DNA from: a candidate division KSB3 bacterium
GTDB taxonomy: Bacteria > Moduliflexota > Moduliflexia > Moduliflexales > Moduliflexaceae
Length of the DNA: 64,000 bases
Direction of reading: 5' to 3'
Assembly: GCA_002748425.1 (NCBI GenBank)
Contig: PDSJ01000023.1
Span: 1-64,000 of the forward strand
A program made the position numbers and the translations under genes. Shown piece after piece: positions 1 to 8,395 of this stretch (positions within the stretch are counted from its first letter, which is position 1; the number at the start of each line of letters is the position of its first letter). The notes below the pieces were generated by a model. The model was not told the DNA's origin. It worked only from the letters and a program-made list of their open reading frames with translations, and did no database searches.

Positions 1-212
1 AAAAGAGTAATAAGAAATGCGGCTACATGTGTTGCCATGTGCCAACCATCTGCCAGAAGTGCCATTGAACCATAGACACTGCCAGCTATGATTTCAACAC
101 TCATTGTTATTGCGGTGAGAGCAAGAACATATTGCGTTCTTTTTTTTCCTTTTTCGTTTGAAACTGAATAATCATGCCTATGTTTCCAATGATTCAATTT
201 ATAAATATGCAT
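1..212 (-). CDS. DmeF-type cation diffusion facilitator, 5' part only
   Basis: The gene runs off the left edge of the window, so only the first 70 codons are seen. Translating the minus strand from the ATG at 212 gives a His-rich start (LNHWKHRHDYS), then a basic segment, then a hydrophobic helix ending in SMALLADGWHMATHV. That last motif is the hallmark of the first two helices of CDF transporters of the DmeF type, where the Asp and His bind the transported metal. DmeF proteins export Co2+ or Ni2+ from the cytoplasm by proton antiport, which is family knowledge; the substrate here is inferred. The first 240 bases are clearly more AT-rich than the next genes, which suggests recent acquisition. 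No Shine-Dalgarno sequence is obvious before the ATG. Confidence 0.8.
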   Translation of the reverse strand, partial: MHIYKLNHWKHRHDYSVSNEKGKKRTQYVLALTAITMSVEIIAGSVYGSMALLADGWHMATHVAAFLITL

Positions 213-266
213 TTATTTTGCTCCTATGACCTGACACACTCACTTACAGGATATTTTGTCGGAGAG

Positions 267-971
267 TTATGGGACAAAGGCCATCACTGAAGCCGGTGTG
301 CCGGAAGCTCCACGGATTCGGAGAATACCGATGACGAGCGTCGTACCTGCCGGCGGGAGTTGATCCAAATTCGTCAGACATTCAAGGATAATCCCCTGTT
401 GAGCGGATAGCTGGACATTTGTCGCATAGCTGTCATCCTGTCCGGGATCAACCCCGTGCGTGTCGATTCCGACCCCCGCAATGTGGCGTTCCTTCATCAA
501 GAATGTCGTTGTTTCAGCGCCAAAGCCTGGAAAATGCATTCCTCCCGTTTCGTCTTGATGAAAAAAATCAGCAGGCGTATTCCATTTTTCCTGCCAGCCG
601 GTATACAGCAGCACGAGGCTTCCTGCCGGAATCGGCCCATGCTGCTCTTCCCACGTCAGGACATCGTTTTGAGTCAACGCGTAATCGGGGTTTGCTGCCG
701 CCTGCCTGCGGATGTCAATGACGATTGCGGGGACAACAAGAGATTCCGCTGAATAGTCGTCAATGCCGACCCCCTCTTCATGAAAACAATTTGGGGCATT
801 GAGATGAGTTGCCGCATGCTCTCCGAGAGAGAAGCTTCGTAAATAATATCCGTCGTTTTGCAAATCTGCCACTGTCTCGAACGCCACCGGAGGATCTCCG
901 GGCCAGACCGGAATATTGACGTCGATGACATGACTTAAATCGATAACACGAGAAAAGCGTATCGTGTTCAT
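267..971 (-). CDS. Cyclase family protein (kynurenine formamidase-like hydrolase)
   Basis: About 234 residues, the normal size for the PF04199 cyclase family, which hydrolyses amide or lactone bonds with a metal held by the HxGTHxDxPxH motif. Here the motif reads GEHAATHLNAPNCF, so the first His and the THxxAP core are kept, but the usual Asp is Asn and the last His is replaced. The opening IDLSHVIDVNIPVWPGDPP is typical of the family. The ATG at 971 was chosen; a TTG at 986 would add five residues and neither has a good ribosome site. The substrate cannot be told from sequence. The altered metal motif raises the possibility of changed chemistry, although closely related proteins with the same motif style appear to form their own subfamily. 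Confidence 0.8.
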   Translation of the reverse strand: MNTIRFSRVIDLSHVIDVNIPVWPGDPPVAFETVADLQNDGYYLRSFSLGEHAATHLNAPNCFHEEGVGIDDYSAESLVVPAIVIDIRRQAAANPDYALTQNDVLTWEEQHGPIPAGSLVLLYTGWQEKWNTPADFFHQDETGGMHFPGFGAETTTFLMKERHIAGVGIDTHGVDPGQDDSYATNVQLSAQQGIILECLTNLDQLPPAGTTLVIGILRIRGASGTPASVMAFVP

Positions 972-992
972 GGCTGTGGTCTGCAACAGCGC

Positions 993-1036
993 TTTAGACT
1001 CTCATGCAGAGGATTGCCGCTGCATGAGAGTCTAAA
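993..1036. repeat. Perfect 17-bp inverted repeat with 10-base loop
   Basis: The arms TTTAGACTCTCATGCAG (993-1009) and CTGCATGAGAGTCTAAA (1020-1036) are perfectly complementary. The element lies between the 3' end of tatA and the 5' end of the cyclase gene, both on the minus strand. Neither strand has a U-run after the hairpin, so a classical Rho-independent terminator is not supported. It could be an operator for the cyclase gene, an mRNA-stabilising hairpin, or a Rho-assisted terminator. Confidence 0.75.
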
Positions 1037-1120
1037 CAGGCCGGGATGTATTCTCCAGCCCCGCTTCGGGTCAGGAGCGGATCATTCAGCATCTCTCTCT
1101 TACTCCTTGTTAAGGCTGAA

Positions 1121-1300
1121 TTATTTGATGTCCCCATCCGAATTTTGGGCGTCAAGACTCTCTCGATCTTTGATCGCGTTTTTAAAATTCGTAATCCCTT
1201 TTCCCAGACTGCTGCCGATCTCCGGCAGTCTTTTTGCGCCGAAAATCACCAGCACAATCACTAAAATAATACTTAATTCCGTCGGGCCTAAGCCGAACAT
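1121..1300 (-). CDS. tatA: Sec-independent translocase subunit TatA/TatE
   Basis: A 59-residue protein starting [18 protein letters not shown]. It has one short N-terminal membrane helix, the [10 protein letters not shown] hinge and an amphipathic helix, then a charged tail, which is the exact architecture of TatA. TatA oligomers form the translocation pore of the twin-arginine system for folded proteins. The start at 1300 is preceded by AAGGAGG eight bases upstream; a longer reading frame to 1348 was rejected for this reason. No tatB or tatC lies nearby, so it is an orphan TatA, as often seen outside Enterobacteria. Confidence 0.93.
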   Translation of the reverse strand: MFGLGPTELSIILVIVLVIFGAKRLPEIGSSLGKGITNFKNAIKDRESLDAQNSDGDIK

Positions 1301-1451
1301 AGCATCGCCCTCCTTTTGTTCATTCCGCGGAGTGTGCATCAATGACAAAATCCGTCAAAATTTTCTTTACTCTGAATAAAGCGATGTTATAGAAGATTCG
1401 TCAAGTTTTTTGTGGGAACGAAAATGGAATACCATCATCTGGAGACGAGTG

Positions 1452-1955
1452 ATGAAATGTTGTATGGGTATCGGTGTTGCTGTGCTGCTCGCCGTTATGG
1501 GCACAGCAGCTCTGCAGGCGGAAGAGTTGACGAGCAAAGACGTTGATGTGCTGATGCGGAAAGCCTCAGAAGCGTATAAGGCTGAGCAGATTGCCGAGGC
1601 AATCGAGTTCTATCGTCAGGCCGCGGATTGGGGCAATGCATGGGGGCAAAACAATCTGGCCTGGATCTTGGCGACCTTTCGACAGGAAAAATTTCGAAAC
1701 GGCAGCTTGGCCTTGTATTACGCGCGGAAAGCCGCAGATCAGGAACCCAAAAATCCGGCGTTTGTCCGAACTCTGGCTGCAGCTTATGCGCGAATCGGTG
1801 ACTTTGACAAGGCTGTTGCGCTTCAGAAGCGCATGCTTGAACTCACTGAGGCCGTGACGACGTTGTCGGATGAATTAAAGGAGACGATTCGCGCAGATCA
1901 TCAGGGGAAACTGGACCTGTATCAACGGGGCTACGCCTATATCGATCCGCAGTGA
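1452..1955 (+). CDS. Small exported TPR protein
   Basis: A 167-residue protein. Residues 1-24 form a signal peptide (basic start, hydrophobic core, LQA-E cleavage region). The rest contains three or four helix pairs with TPR character, for example AYKAEQIAEAIEFYRQAADW and the repeat around AYARIGDFDKAVALQKRML. TPRs bind other proteins, and the location is likely periplasmic. The ATG at 1452 has GGAG eight bases upstream and gives a clean signal peptide, so it is preferred over the start at 1410. Partner and function are not evident; the flanking tatA is divergent. Confidence 0.75.
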   Translation: MKCCMGIGVAVLLAVMGTAALQAEELTSKDVDVLMRKASEAYKAEQIAEAIEFYRQAADWGNAWGQNNLAWILATFRQEKFRNGSLALYYARKAADQEPKNPAFVRTLAAAYARIGDFDKAVALQKRMLELTEAVTTLSDELKETIRADHQGKLDLYQRGYAYIDPQ

Positions 1956-2095
1956 ACAGGACCGCTGAACCCAACACGCAAGGCTGCCTGACAGCGTGAC
2001 TGCAAAAGAAAGGTTGACAAAATGCTTTGACTATAGGGTTCTGTTTGAGCATCTGAAAGAATATCATCCCTGAATACAGGCAGATCGGAAAGAAC

Positions 2096-2131
2096 AAAAA
2101 GCTCTTCTCTCTGAAAAAGCTCTTCTCTCTG
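2096..2131 (+). repeat. Tandem 18-bp direct repeat in the ilvA leader
   Basis: Two exact, adjacent copies of AAAAAGCTCTTCTCTCTG lie in the 285-base gap before ilvA. Further downstream, 2188-2194 and 2210-2216 form a 7-bp inverted repeat (CTCCGGC/GCCGGAG) close to the ilvA start. Together they may form a structured leader or a binding site. No T-box or leader peptide rich in Ile, Val or Leu codons was recognised. Confidence 0.6.
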
Positions 2132-2240
2132 TTGGAGAGATTTCTCTTTTCGATACTGTCTTACGCACACAGGAGAGCGTAAGTATACTCCGGCGAGAAA
2201 AACGCCCTTGCCGGAGAGAGCAGCGCCCTGCTAACACGCT

Positions 2241-3491
2241 ATGGAAACTCTTGTCAGTACAGCCGCGATCGAACAGGCCGCCGACACATTGAAAGCTGTT
2301 GTCAAGCACACGCCTCTGGAACTATCGAAACGCCTTTCAGAAAAATATCAAGCCACCGTCTATTTTAAGCGGGAAGACCTGCAAGAAGTGCGTTCTTTCA
2401 AAATTCGCGGGGCATATAATAAAATTGCAAACCTGAGTGATGAGGAAAAGGCGTGCGGCATTGTCTGCGCCAGCGCCGGAAATCATGCTCAGGGTGTGGC
2501 GTATAGCTGTTCTGCCCTGCAGATTCAAGGCACCATTTTCATGCCGTCTACCACGCCGCGTCAAAAAGTACAAAAGGTTAAAAAATTTGGCGACGGCTTT
2601 GTTAAAGTCGTACTGATCGGCGATGCTTTTGACGACTCCTATGATGAAGCGAAGAAATTTCAACAGAAGGGAGGCGCGGTTTTCGTGCATCCGTTTGATG
2701 ACGAAGCGGTTATTGCCGGTCAGGGCACAGTCGGGAAAGAAATTCATGACGAACTGACGGGCAAAGTGGATTTCGTGTTTTCTTCGGTCGGCGGCGGCGG
2801 CTTATCTTCAGGCTCAATGATCTATTTGAAAGAGCACGATCCGCACATACAATATATTGGTGTTGAGCCGGCAGGCGCACCGGCGATGTATGAATCACTG
2901 AAAACGAATCGTGTTGTGACATTGCACGATATTGATACCTTCGTCGACGGGGCGGCGGTCAAGCAGATCGGCACGAAAACATTTGAGATCTTCCGGGACT
3001 ATGCCGGTGAGATTATCACGGTTCCGGAAGGTAAAGTCTGCACCACGATGATCGAACTCTATCAGAATGAGGGGATTATCGCTGAACCGGCCGGAGCGCT
3101 GGCGGTCGCAGCGCTGGATTTTACGGCCTATCGCATCAAAAATAAAACAATCGTTTGCGTGATCAGCGGGGGGAACAATGATATCCTGCGCTACCCTGAG
3201 ATCATGGAAAAAAGCCTACGCTATGAAGGCTTGAAGCATTATTTTATGATTAATTTCACACAAAAACCGGGGCAGCTGAAAAAGTTTGTGGAATACGTCC
3301 TGGGACCTGATGATGATATTGTGCGCTTTGAATATATCAAAAAGACCAATGCCGAGCAAGGGCCGGCGTTAGTGGGAATCGAACTGGGAAACAGGCATGA
3401 TTATCCCGCGCTTATCAAGCGCATGGACGAGGTCGGCTTCAATTACCGCGTCATCACTGATGACGATATGTTCTATAAACATCTGGTGTAA
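2241..3491 (+). CDS. ilvA: Threonine ammonia-lyase (threonine dehydratase)
   Basis: A 416-residue PLP enzyme converting L-threonine to 2-oxobutanoate and ammonia, the first committed step to isoleucine. The PLP lysine is K54 in SFKIRGAYN. The SAGNHAQG phosphate loop and the SVGGGGLSSG cofactor loop follow. Residues from about 330 form a single ACT-like regulatory domain (LKHYFMINFTQKPGQLKKF), as in the roughly 420-residue Bacillus-type IlvA, so feedback control by isoleucine or valine is expected. No other ilv or leu gene is adjacent, so this is a detached locus. The ribosome site is poor: a GGAGAG lies more than 20 bases upstream, beside the inverted repeat of the leader, which may affect initiation. 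Confidence 0.93.
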   Translation: METLVSTAAIEQAADTLKAVVKHTPLELSKRLSEKYQATVYFKREDLQEVRSFKIRGAYNKIANLSDEEKACGIVCASAGNHAQGVAYSCSALQIQGTIFMPSTTPRQKVQKVKKFGDGFVKVVLIGDAFDDSYDEAKKFQQKGGAVFVHPFDDEAVIAGQGTVGKEIHDELTGKVDFVFSSVGGGGLSSGSMIYLKEHDPHIQYIGVEPAGAPAMYESLKTNRVVTLHDIDTFVDGAAVKQIGTKTFEIFRDYAGEIITVPEGKVCTTMIELYQNEGIIAEPAGALAVAALDFTAYRIKNKTIVCVISGGNNDILRYPEIMEKSLRYEGLKHYFMINFTQKPGQLKKFVEYVLGPDDDIVRFEYIKKTNAEQGPALVGIELGNRHDYPALIKRMDEVGFNYRVITDDDMFYKHLV

Positions 3492-3600
3492 GAGGAGGAC
3501 CTTCGTGAGGCCGGAGCGTGACGCTCTCGAATACTCTTCCGGGCAGACAACAGGGAGAACACGCATACTACATGCGGGATCTTTCGATTCAAGGAGCAGC

Positions 3601-4455
3601 ATGATACAATACGGTGTTCATAGTTACCTTTTTACAGATCACTGGTCAGACGAAGGTCTGCCAATCCTGGAAATTGCGAAAACACTTGGAGCCGAGCTTT
3701 TCGAGATTGCCATAGGCGATGATGTCTTTTTTGACAGACAGGCGACCCGGGCGAAAGCCGAAGCGTTGGAAATGCTCTTGACCACTGGTCCCGGAGGAAA
3801 ATGGCCGGTAGAATGTGACTTGTCATCCGATGTTCCGGCAGAACGGCGACAAGGATTGGAGTGGCACAAAAAACAGGTTGACGTGAGCGCTGAAATTGGC
3901 GCATTTGCGTATACCGGCGCCTTGTATGGTCATCCTGGGGTCGTGAAACGGCGCAGACCACCGGCTGATGAATATGCGTGGACTGCAGAGGGCCTTCATG
4001 CTCTTGCAGAATACGCTCAGAAACAGGGCGTGATGCTTGCGCTGGAACCGATGAGCCACTTTCGTACCCATCTGGTAAACAGGCCGGAACAGCTTATGCA
4101 GCTTCTGGAATTGGCTGAGCACGACAATCTGAAAGCGCTGCTCGATACCTATCATCTGGTCACGGAAATCCGAGACTATGGCGCAGCGATCCGAAGCCTC
4201 GGCAAACGCTTGCTCGGCTTCCATGCCTGCGAAAACGATCGTGGAGTGCCAGGAGGCGGAATCGTGCCCTGGGATAGCGTGTTTTCCGCGCTTAAAGCGA
4301 TCGAATTTGACGGATATATTCTGCTGGAAACATATAACTCCTCGATCGATGATTTTTCCTGTCAGCGGGGGATCTTTCTGGATGTCTGCCCGGAACCGCT
4401 TAGCTTTGTCAGAGAGGGATTTGCATTCATTCGCCAACATGTAGAAAGAATCTGA
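3601..4455 (+). CDS. Sugar phosphate isomerase/epimerase (xylose-isomerase-like TIM barrel)
   Basis: A 284-residue TIM barrel of the AP-endonuclease-2 superfamily (PF01261). The expected metal ligands are visible in order: Glu in ALEPMSHF, Asp and His in LLDTYHLV, His in LGFHACENDRGVPGGG and the final Glu in ILLETYNS. This pattern resembles D-tagatose/D-psicose 3-epimerases and related ketose epimerases more than hydroxypyruvate isomerase. The start at 3601 follows AAGGAGC directly; the longer frame from 3397 overlaps ilvA and was rejected. It lies 110 bases behind ilvA and 25 before a flavoprotein. The substrate is not determinable from sequence. Confidence 0.8.
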   Translation: MIQYGVHSYLFTDHWSDEGLPILEIAKTLGAELFEIAIGDDVFFDRQATRAKAEALEMLLTTGPGGKWPVECDLSSDVPAERRQGLEWHKKQVDVSAEIGAFAYTGALYGHPGVVKRRRPPADEYAWTAEGLHALAEYAQKQGVMLALEPMSHFRTHLVNRPEQLMQLLELAEHDNLKALLDTYHLVTEIRDYGAAIRSLGKRLLGFHACENDRGVPGGGIVPWDSVFSALKAIEFDGYILLETYNSSIDDFSCQRGIFLDVCPEPLSFVREGFAFIRQHVERI

Positions 4456-4480
4456 GGAGAGAAGCAGGAAGTGTTTCCTC

Positions 4481-5650
4481 ATGAAACAGCGCTATGACAC
4501 CATCGTTGTGGGCGCCGGCCCAGCCGGGTCTTCAGCGGCCTGTCTCCTCGCCCGGGCAGGAATGCGGGTTCTGCTGATCGATAAGTCTGTTTTTCCTCGT
4601 AATAAGCTGTGCGGCGGCTTGTTAAGCGGACGCAGCCGGAAAGTGTTTGCCGGAATTTTCGAAGAGTCGTGGACGCCGGCGATCGATTATATCTCACGCG
4701 GAATCTGCCTTTATCACAGAAGGTCTTTGCTCAACAGCTTGAGTGACTGTCCGCCGCTGTACTTCAGCTCACGCAGGGTTTTAGATCATTTTCTGCTGGG
4801 ACTGGCCGAAAAACAGGGTGCGGAAAGTCTACAGGCCTGCGCTGTCCGTGCGGTTGATAGATCCGGCAAGCAGGTATATCTGGAGAGTGGCAGGACGTTG
4901 CAGGCAGATTTTATCATCGGAGCTGATGGTGTACTCAGCCGAGTCGCCCGCAGTCTGCATGGGTCGCTTCTGGACAAACGGACATTGGGGATCGCTCTGG
5001 AAATCGAGATCCCGCGTGGCATGTTCGCACGAGAGCTTAGAGTGCCGGAAATCTATTTTGGCGTGGTGCGCTGGGGATATGGCTGGGTTTTCCCCAAAGC
5101 TGAAACGTTGACGATCGGTCTCGGTGGAGTCATGTCCAGGAACGCTTCGATGAAAGCGCTCTTCCGGGATTTTCTTTCCCAATTATTGGGAGACATCCCG
5201 GATGTGCGGATTCGGGGACATTATCTGCCGTTCCAGCGCTATCGCAAGACACCGGGAACACGATCGATTTTGCTGACTGGCGATGCGGCCGGACTGGTGG
5301 ATCCGCTTACCGGAGAAGGAATCGCGTTTGCCATGCAGAGTGGTCGATTTGCTGCTGAAGCGATTTTACAGGCTGCCGAGCGCCTGGAACCGTCGCAGGC
5401 CTGCCGCTATTATCGCAAGCGCTATCGTCACTTCACGACGATCCTGCACTACGCGCACTGTATGACCTGGCTGCTGTTTCCGGAAGCAATGGAGAAGCGC
5501 TTTGTGACGCTGCTGCCGAAGAGTCAGCTGCCGATCGTGAAACAGATGGAATTACTGAATGATGAGATAAGTTCTCGTGAATTCCTGGGCGTTCTCATGA
5601 GAAAATTTCTGCATTACTCATTTCAAAAGCGATTTGCAACATCCTCATAG
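4481..5650 (+). CDS. Geranylgeranyl reductase-family flavoprotein (copy 1)
   Basis: 389 residues. The N-terminus TIVVGAGPAGSSAACLLARAG is a Rossmann FAD-binding motif, KLCGG near residue 45 is the conserved loop of the geranylgeranyl reductase family, and LLTGDAAGLVDPLTGEGI near residue 265 is the second FAD motif. Members reduce isoprenoid double bonds (chlorophyll side chain, archaeal lipids, menaquinone tails) or act as related oxidoreductases. The substrate here is unknown. It is followed after four bases by a second paralogue, so the two are very likely co-transcribed and may act on one pathway. Confidence 0.8.
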   Translation: MKQRYDTIVVGAGPAGSSAACLLARAGMRVLLIDKSVFPRNKLCGGLLSGRSRKVFAGIFEESWTPAIDYISRGICLYHRRSLLNSLSDCPPLYFSSRRVLDHFLLGLAEKQGAESLQACAVRAVDRSGKQVYLESGRTLQADFIIGADGVLSRVARSLHGSLLDKRTLGIALEIEIPRGMFARELRVPEIYFGVVRWGYGWVFPKAETLTIGLGGVMSRNASMKALFRDFLSQLLGDIPDVRIRGHYLPFQRYRKTPGTRSILLTGDAAGLVDPLTGEGIAFAMQSGRFAAEAILQAAERLEPSQACRYYRKRYRHFTTILHYAHCMTWLLFPEAMEKRFVTLLPKSQLPIVKQMELLNDEISSREFLGVLMRKFLHYSFQKRFATSS

Positions 5651-5654
5651 AACC

Positions 5655-6839
5655 ATGGCTCGCAGCAACAGACGTCGTGATCAGACAGACCTTGTGATCA
5701 TCGGTTCCGGGCCGGCTGGAATGTCAACGGCCTTGCACGTACTGAAGGCCGATCCGAGCTGGGTCGAACGCCTCCTGGTTCTCGAGAAGGCACGGCATCC
5801 TCGCGAAAAGCTCTGCGGGGGCGGCGTGACACGCCTGGGCACTCAGGTTCTTGCGGACCTGGGCGTGTCACTCGAGACACCACAATTTTCCATCAGGGAA
5901 GTGCGCATCTTTTATCAGAGTCGACGATTCGCGATCCGGGATGACCCTGTGTTTCAGGTGCTTGAGCGGGCGAAGTTCGATCAAGGCTTATGCCGCCATG
6001 GGGAAACGCTGGGACTTCGCATTTGTCAGGGAGAAGCCGTGCTGGATCTGTTTCCGCATGAAGACGGGATTGACGTTGTCACAGAACGAGGGAGAATACG
6101 AACGAAAGCCGTCATCGCGGCAGACGGATCGAACAGTTTGACCAGGAAAAAGCTCGCTTTTCGTTCTTCAGGCCATAAGGCTCGTCTGCTTCGTGTCTTA
6201 ACACCTGTCAGCGCTCATGCAGAAGCCGCTTTTCAGGAGGGCATTGCCACGTTTGATTTCAGCCCGATGCGTAACGGAGTTCAGGGCTATTACTGGGATT
6301 TTCCGAGTGTTGTCGGCGGCAGACAGCGCATGAACCGGGGAATTTTTGACAGTCGGATCATCGGGAGCGTCCCAAAGGCCGATCTAAGACAGAACTTCCG
6401 CAAGGCCTTGCAGCAACGCGGATACGAGCTGGAGGAGATTTCGCTCAAAAGCTTTCCAATCTCCTGTTTTGATCCCAGCGGAGAATTTGCAAAGGAGCGA
6501 GTTCTGCTGGCAGGAGATGCTGCAGGTGCCGATCCTCTTTTCGGGGAGGGGATCTCGTTTGCACTGGCCTATGGAAAGCTTGCTGCCGATACTGTACTTG
6601 ATGCCTTCCGCGAACAGAATTTCTGTTTTCAAGGGTATCGCCGCGCCATCCTCAACGATCCGATCTTACGTCAGTTACACGCCAGGCGCAAGATCGCCGA
6701 GCTGGTATATCGTGTTCCCGCCCATCCTCGTTTGCTGGAATACTTCTGGAGCTTTGTGCCTGTGGTCTTTAAGGGTCTGAGCCGCTATCGACCGTCCTAT
6801 GTTCCGCTTCGCCAGCCCAAGCTGTTGAAAAAATTCTGA
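5655..6839 (+). CDS. Geranylgeranyl reductase-family flavoprotein (copy 2)
   Basis: 394 residues from the ATG at 5655, four bases after the previous stop; a frame from 5634 would overlap the upstream gene. It has the FAD motif LVIIGSGPAGMSTALHV, the KLCGGGV loop and LLAGDAAGADPLFGEGI. Overall it follows the same plan as copy 1 but the two are strongly diverged, so this is an old duplication or a heterologous pair. The enzyme is probably a cytoplasmic or membrane-associated isoprenoid or quinone-tail reductase; this is inferred from family only. Confidence 0.78.
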   Translation: MARSNRRRDQTDLVIIGSGPAGMSTALHVLKADPSWVERLLVLEKARHPREKLCGGGVTRLGTQVLADLGVSLETPQFSIREVRIFYQSRRFAIRDDPVFQVLERAKFDQGLCRHGETLGLRICQGEAVLDLFPHEDGIDVVTERGRIRTKAVIAADGSNSLTRKKLAFRSSGHKARLLRVLTPVSAHAEAAFQEGIATFDFSPMRNGVQGYYWDFPSVVGGRQRMNRGIFDSRIIGSVPKADLRQNFRKALQQRGYELEEISLKSFPISCFDPSGEFAKERVLLAGDAAGADPLFGEGISFALAYGKLAADTVLDAFREQNFCFQGYRRAILNDPILRQLHARRKIAELVYRVPAHPRLLEYFWSFVPVVFKGLSRYRPSYVPLRQPKLLKKF

Positions 6840-6884
6840 ACGCTTTCGCTCAAATAGCACGATGGGGCTGTCTGAGCGCGCGTC

Positions 6885-7724
6885 TTAGTTGCGGAGTCGT
6901 TCATTGGGATGGAGAACACGGGTTGGTGAGCTGCCGCTTCCTGGGGAATCCCGCTTTCCAAGACGCCTGACAGTGAGAAAGAGCTCCTGATGTTCGCCTT
7001 TGCCCAGGACGACCCGTTTTTCAACAGTATGATAGCCGAGTTTTTTTAGCACAATCGTGTACTCGCCCGGGAATAAGCCCTCTAGCAAGAGGGGAGACTC
7101 TCCGCGTAAACGCCCGTTGAGATAGACCTCGCAGCCGGAGCTGGTTGTGGCAATATGCAAGGATCCCAAGCCTTCGAGACGATGGGTATATTCCGTACGT
7201 TCTCCGGCGTTAATGCTGACGTCCTGCGTAAAGCTCTGATCGTTGAATTTAAACGTTATACTGTAATTTCCTGCTTCGAGCTCATATTCGTGCAACGGCG
7301 TTTGCCCAATCAGCTCGCCGTTAATGATAATGTCAGCCTGTTCAGGAAGAGAATTCAATGATAAGTATCCGGTCTGAGCCTTGATATTCTGCTCAGCCTG
7401 GGGCGTTTCAAGCTTCGTCGGGAGCGGAGTCGCTTCTTCCCTAAGAGGTGTTTGGCTGACTTCCGGAGTTGCCGTCGGCAATGGAGTCGGCTCTGCAGCA
7501 GCGCGTGGAATTCGATCTTCAGCGCCAGGAGCTTCATCCTGTATAGCGCTTGTTTCAGGCGTGTTTGCGTAGAAAAGCAGATACCATGCTGACAAAACAA
7601 GCAGAGCGCTTAAAAGGATTATGGAACTCAGGAACAGCCAGATATAGATTTTGGGCTGTGTAACTGTCTGCTTTTTCGTGAGGTTCAGGATCAGCGGATC
7701 GTATTGTGCCTGATCGTGTTTCAT
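6885..7724 (-). CDS. Membrane-anchored PEGA-repeat protein
   Basis: 279 residues. A short cytoplasmic start is followed by one membrane helix at about residues 26-52, then a linker rich in Pro, Thr and Glu, then two PEGA domains. The first begins near GYLSLNSLPEQADIIING; the second near GSLHIATTSSGCEVYLNG and ends with KLGYHTVEKRV. PEGA domains are beta folds found on the outer face of membrane proteins, often fused or linked to Ser/Thr kinases. It is the last gene of a four-gene minus-strand operon with kinase, phosphatase and TPR protein, so it may sense or hold the cell envelope part of that pathway. Confidence 0.82.
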   Translation of the reverse strand: MKHDQAQYDPLILNLTKKQTVTQPKIYIWLFLSSIILLSALLVLSAWYLLFYANTPETSAIQDEAPGAEDRIPRAAAEPTPLPTATPEVSQTPLREEATPLPTKLETPQAEQNIKAQTGYLSLNSLPEQADIIINGELIGQTPLHEYELEAGNYSITFKFNDQSFTQDVSINAGERTEYTHRLEGLGSLHIATTSSGCEVYLNGRLRGESPLLLEGLFPGEYTIVLKKLGYHTVEKRVVLGKGEHQELFLTVRRLGKRDSPGSGSSPTRVLHPNERLRN

Positions 7725-7747
7725 GTGCTCTGTCCATCCTCAAAATA

Positions 7748-8395
7748 TCATAATTCGATCAAAAATTCTGTATCCTGGGGATCTACGTTTTCTAATACGT
7801 TTTCTAATGCGTTTTGAAGTGACTCAATATCAAGAGGAATATCGTCGCGAATTTCAGACAGTTCTTTTAACTTCTCTTCAGCTGGAAAGTAATTCCTGTC
7901 GATCGTCAAGACATGTCTGCAACTCGCGATCGCCGTTGTCGTATCTCCGCGCTCCTGAGCTACACATGCCTTGATATAATCGGTTTCTTTGATCTCGGGC
8001 TTGAGCTCCTGGGCTTTTTTCAAAGCTGATTCTGCATTTTCCAGCTCTTCGGCATTGAGATACGCCCAGGCCAGGTTAGAGAAAACGCTTGCGTCATACG
8101 GGCAATCCTGTGCGGCTTGCTGCAGCAACGGCAGACTGTCCCGGTAACGTTCTTGTTTCAGATAGGCCAGGCCGAGACCATAACGAGCTTCGGGAAAATC
8201 ACCCTGCCGTTGTAAGGCCTCTCTAAAATTGTTCATCGCTTTGACGTTTTCGCCCTTGCTCAGATGATCCACTGCGTTGTTATAGTACTGTAATGCCTCA
8301 ACGTAGCTGTGCTTTCGCCACCAGATGTACCCGCTGAGTCCGCTTAGCAGCCCCAGACCGAGAAGGACACTGAAAAGGAAGAATAGCAGGCTCAT
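7748..8395 (-). CDS. Membrane-anchored TPR protein
   Basis: 215 residues. The first 25 residues form a membrane anchor (LLFFLFSVLLGLGLLSG). Four to five TPR units follow, for example ALQYYNNAVDHLSKGENVKA, RYGLGLAYLKQERYRDSLP and NLAWAYLNAEELENAESAL. The C-terminus is acidic. Its first codons overlap the end of the PP2C gene by four bases, which indicates translational coupling. A scaffold between the kinase/phosphatase pair and the PEGA protein is the simplest reading of the context. Confidence 0.8.
   Translation of the reverse strand: MSLLFFLFSVLLGLGLLSGLSGYIWWRKHSYVEALQYYNNAVDHLSKGENVKAMNNFREALQRQGDFPEARYGLGLAYLKQERYRDSLPLLQQAAQDCPYDASVFSNLAWAYLNAEELENAESALKKAQELKPEIKETDYIKACVAQERGDTTTAIASCRHVLTIDRNYFPAEEKLKELSEIRDDIPLDIESLQNALENVLENVDPQDTEFLIEL

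Noticed and set aside
2096..2131. CRISPR-like repeat
   Set aside because: Only two copies, directly adjacent and without spacers.
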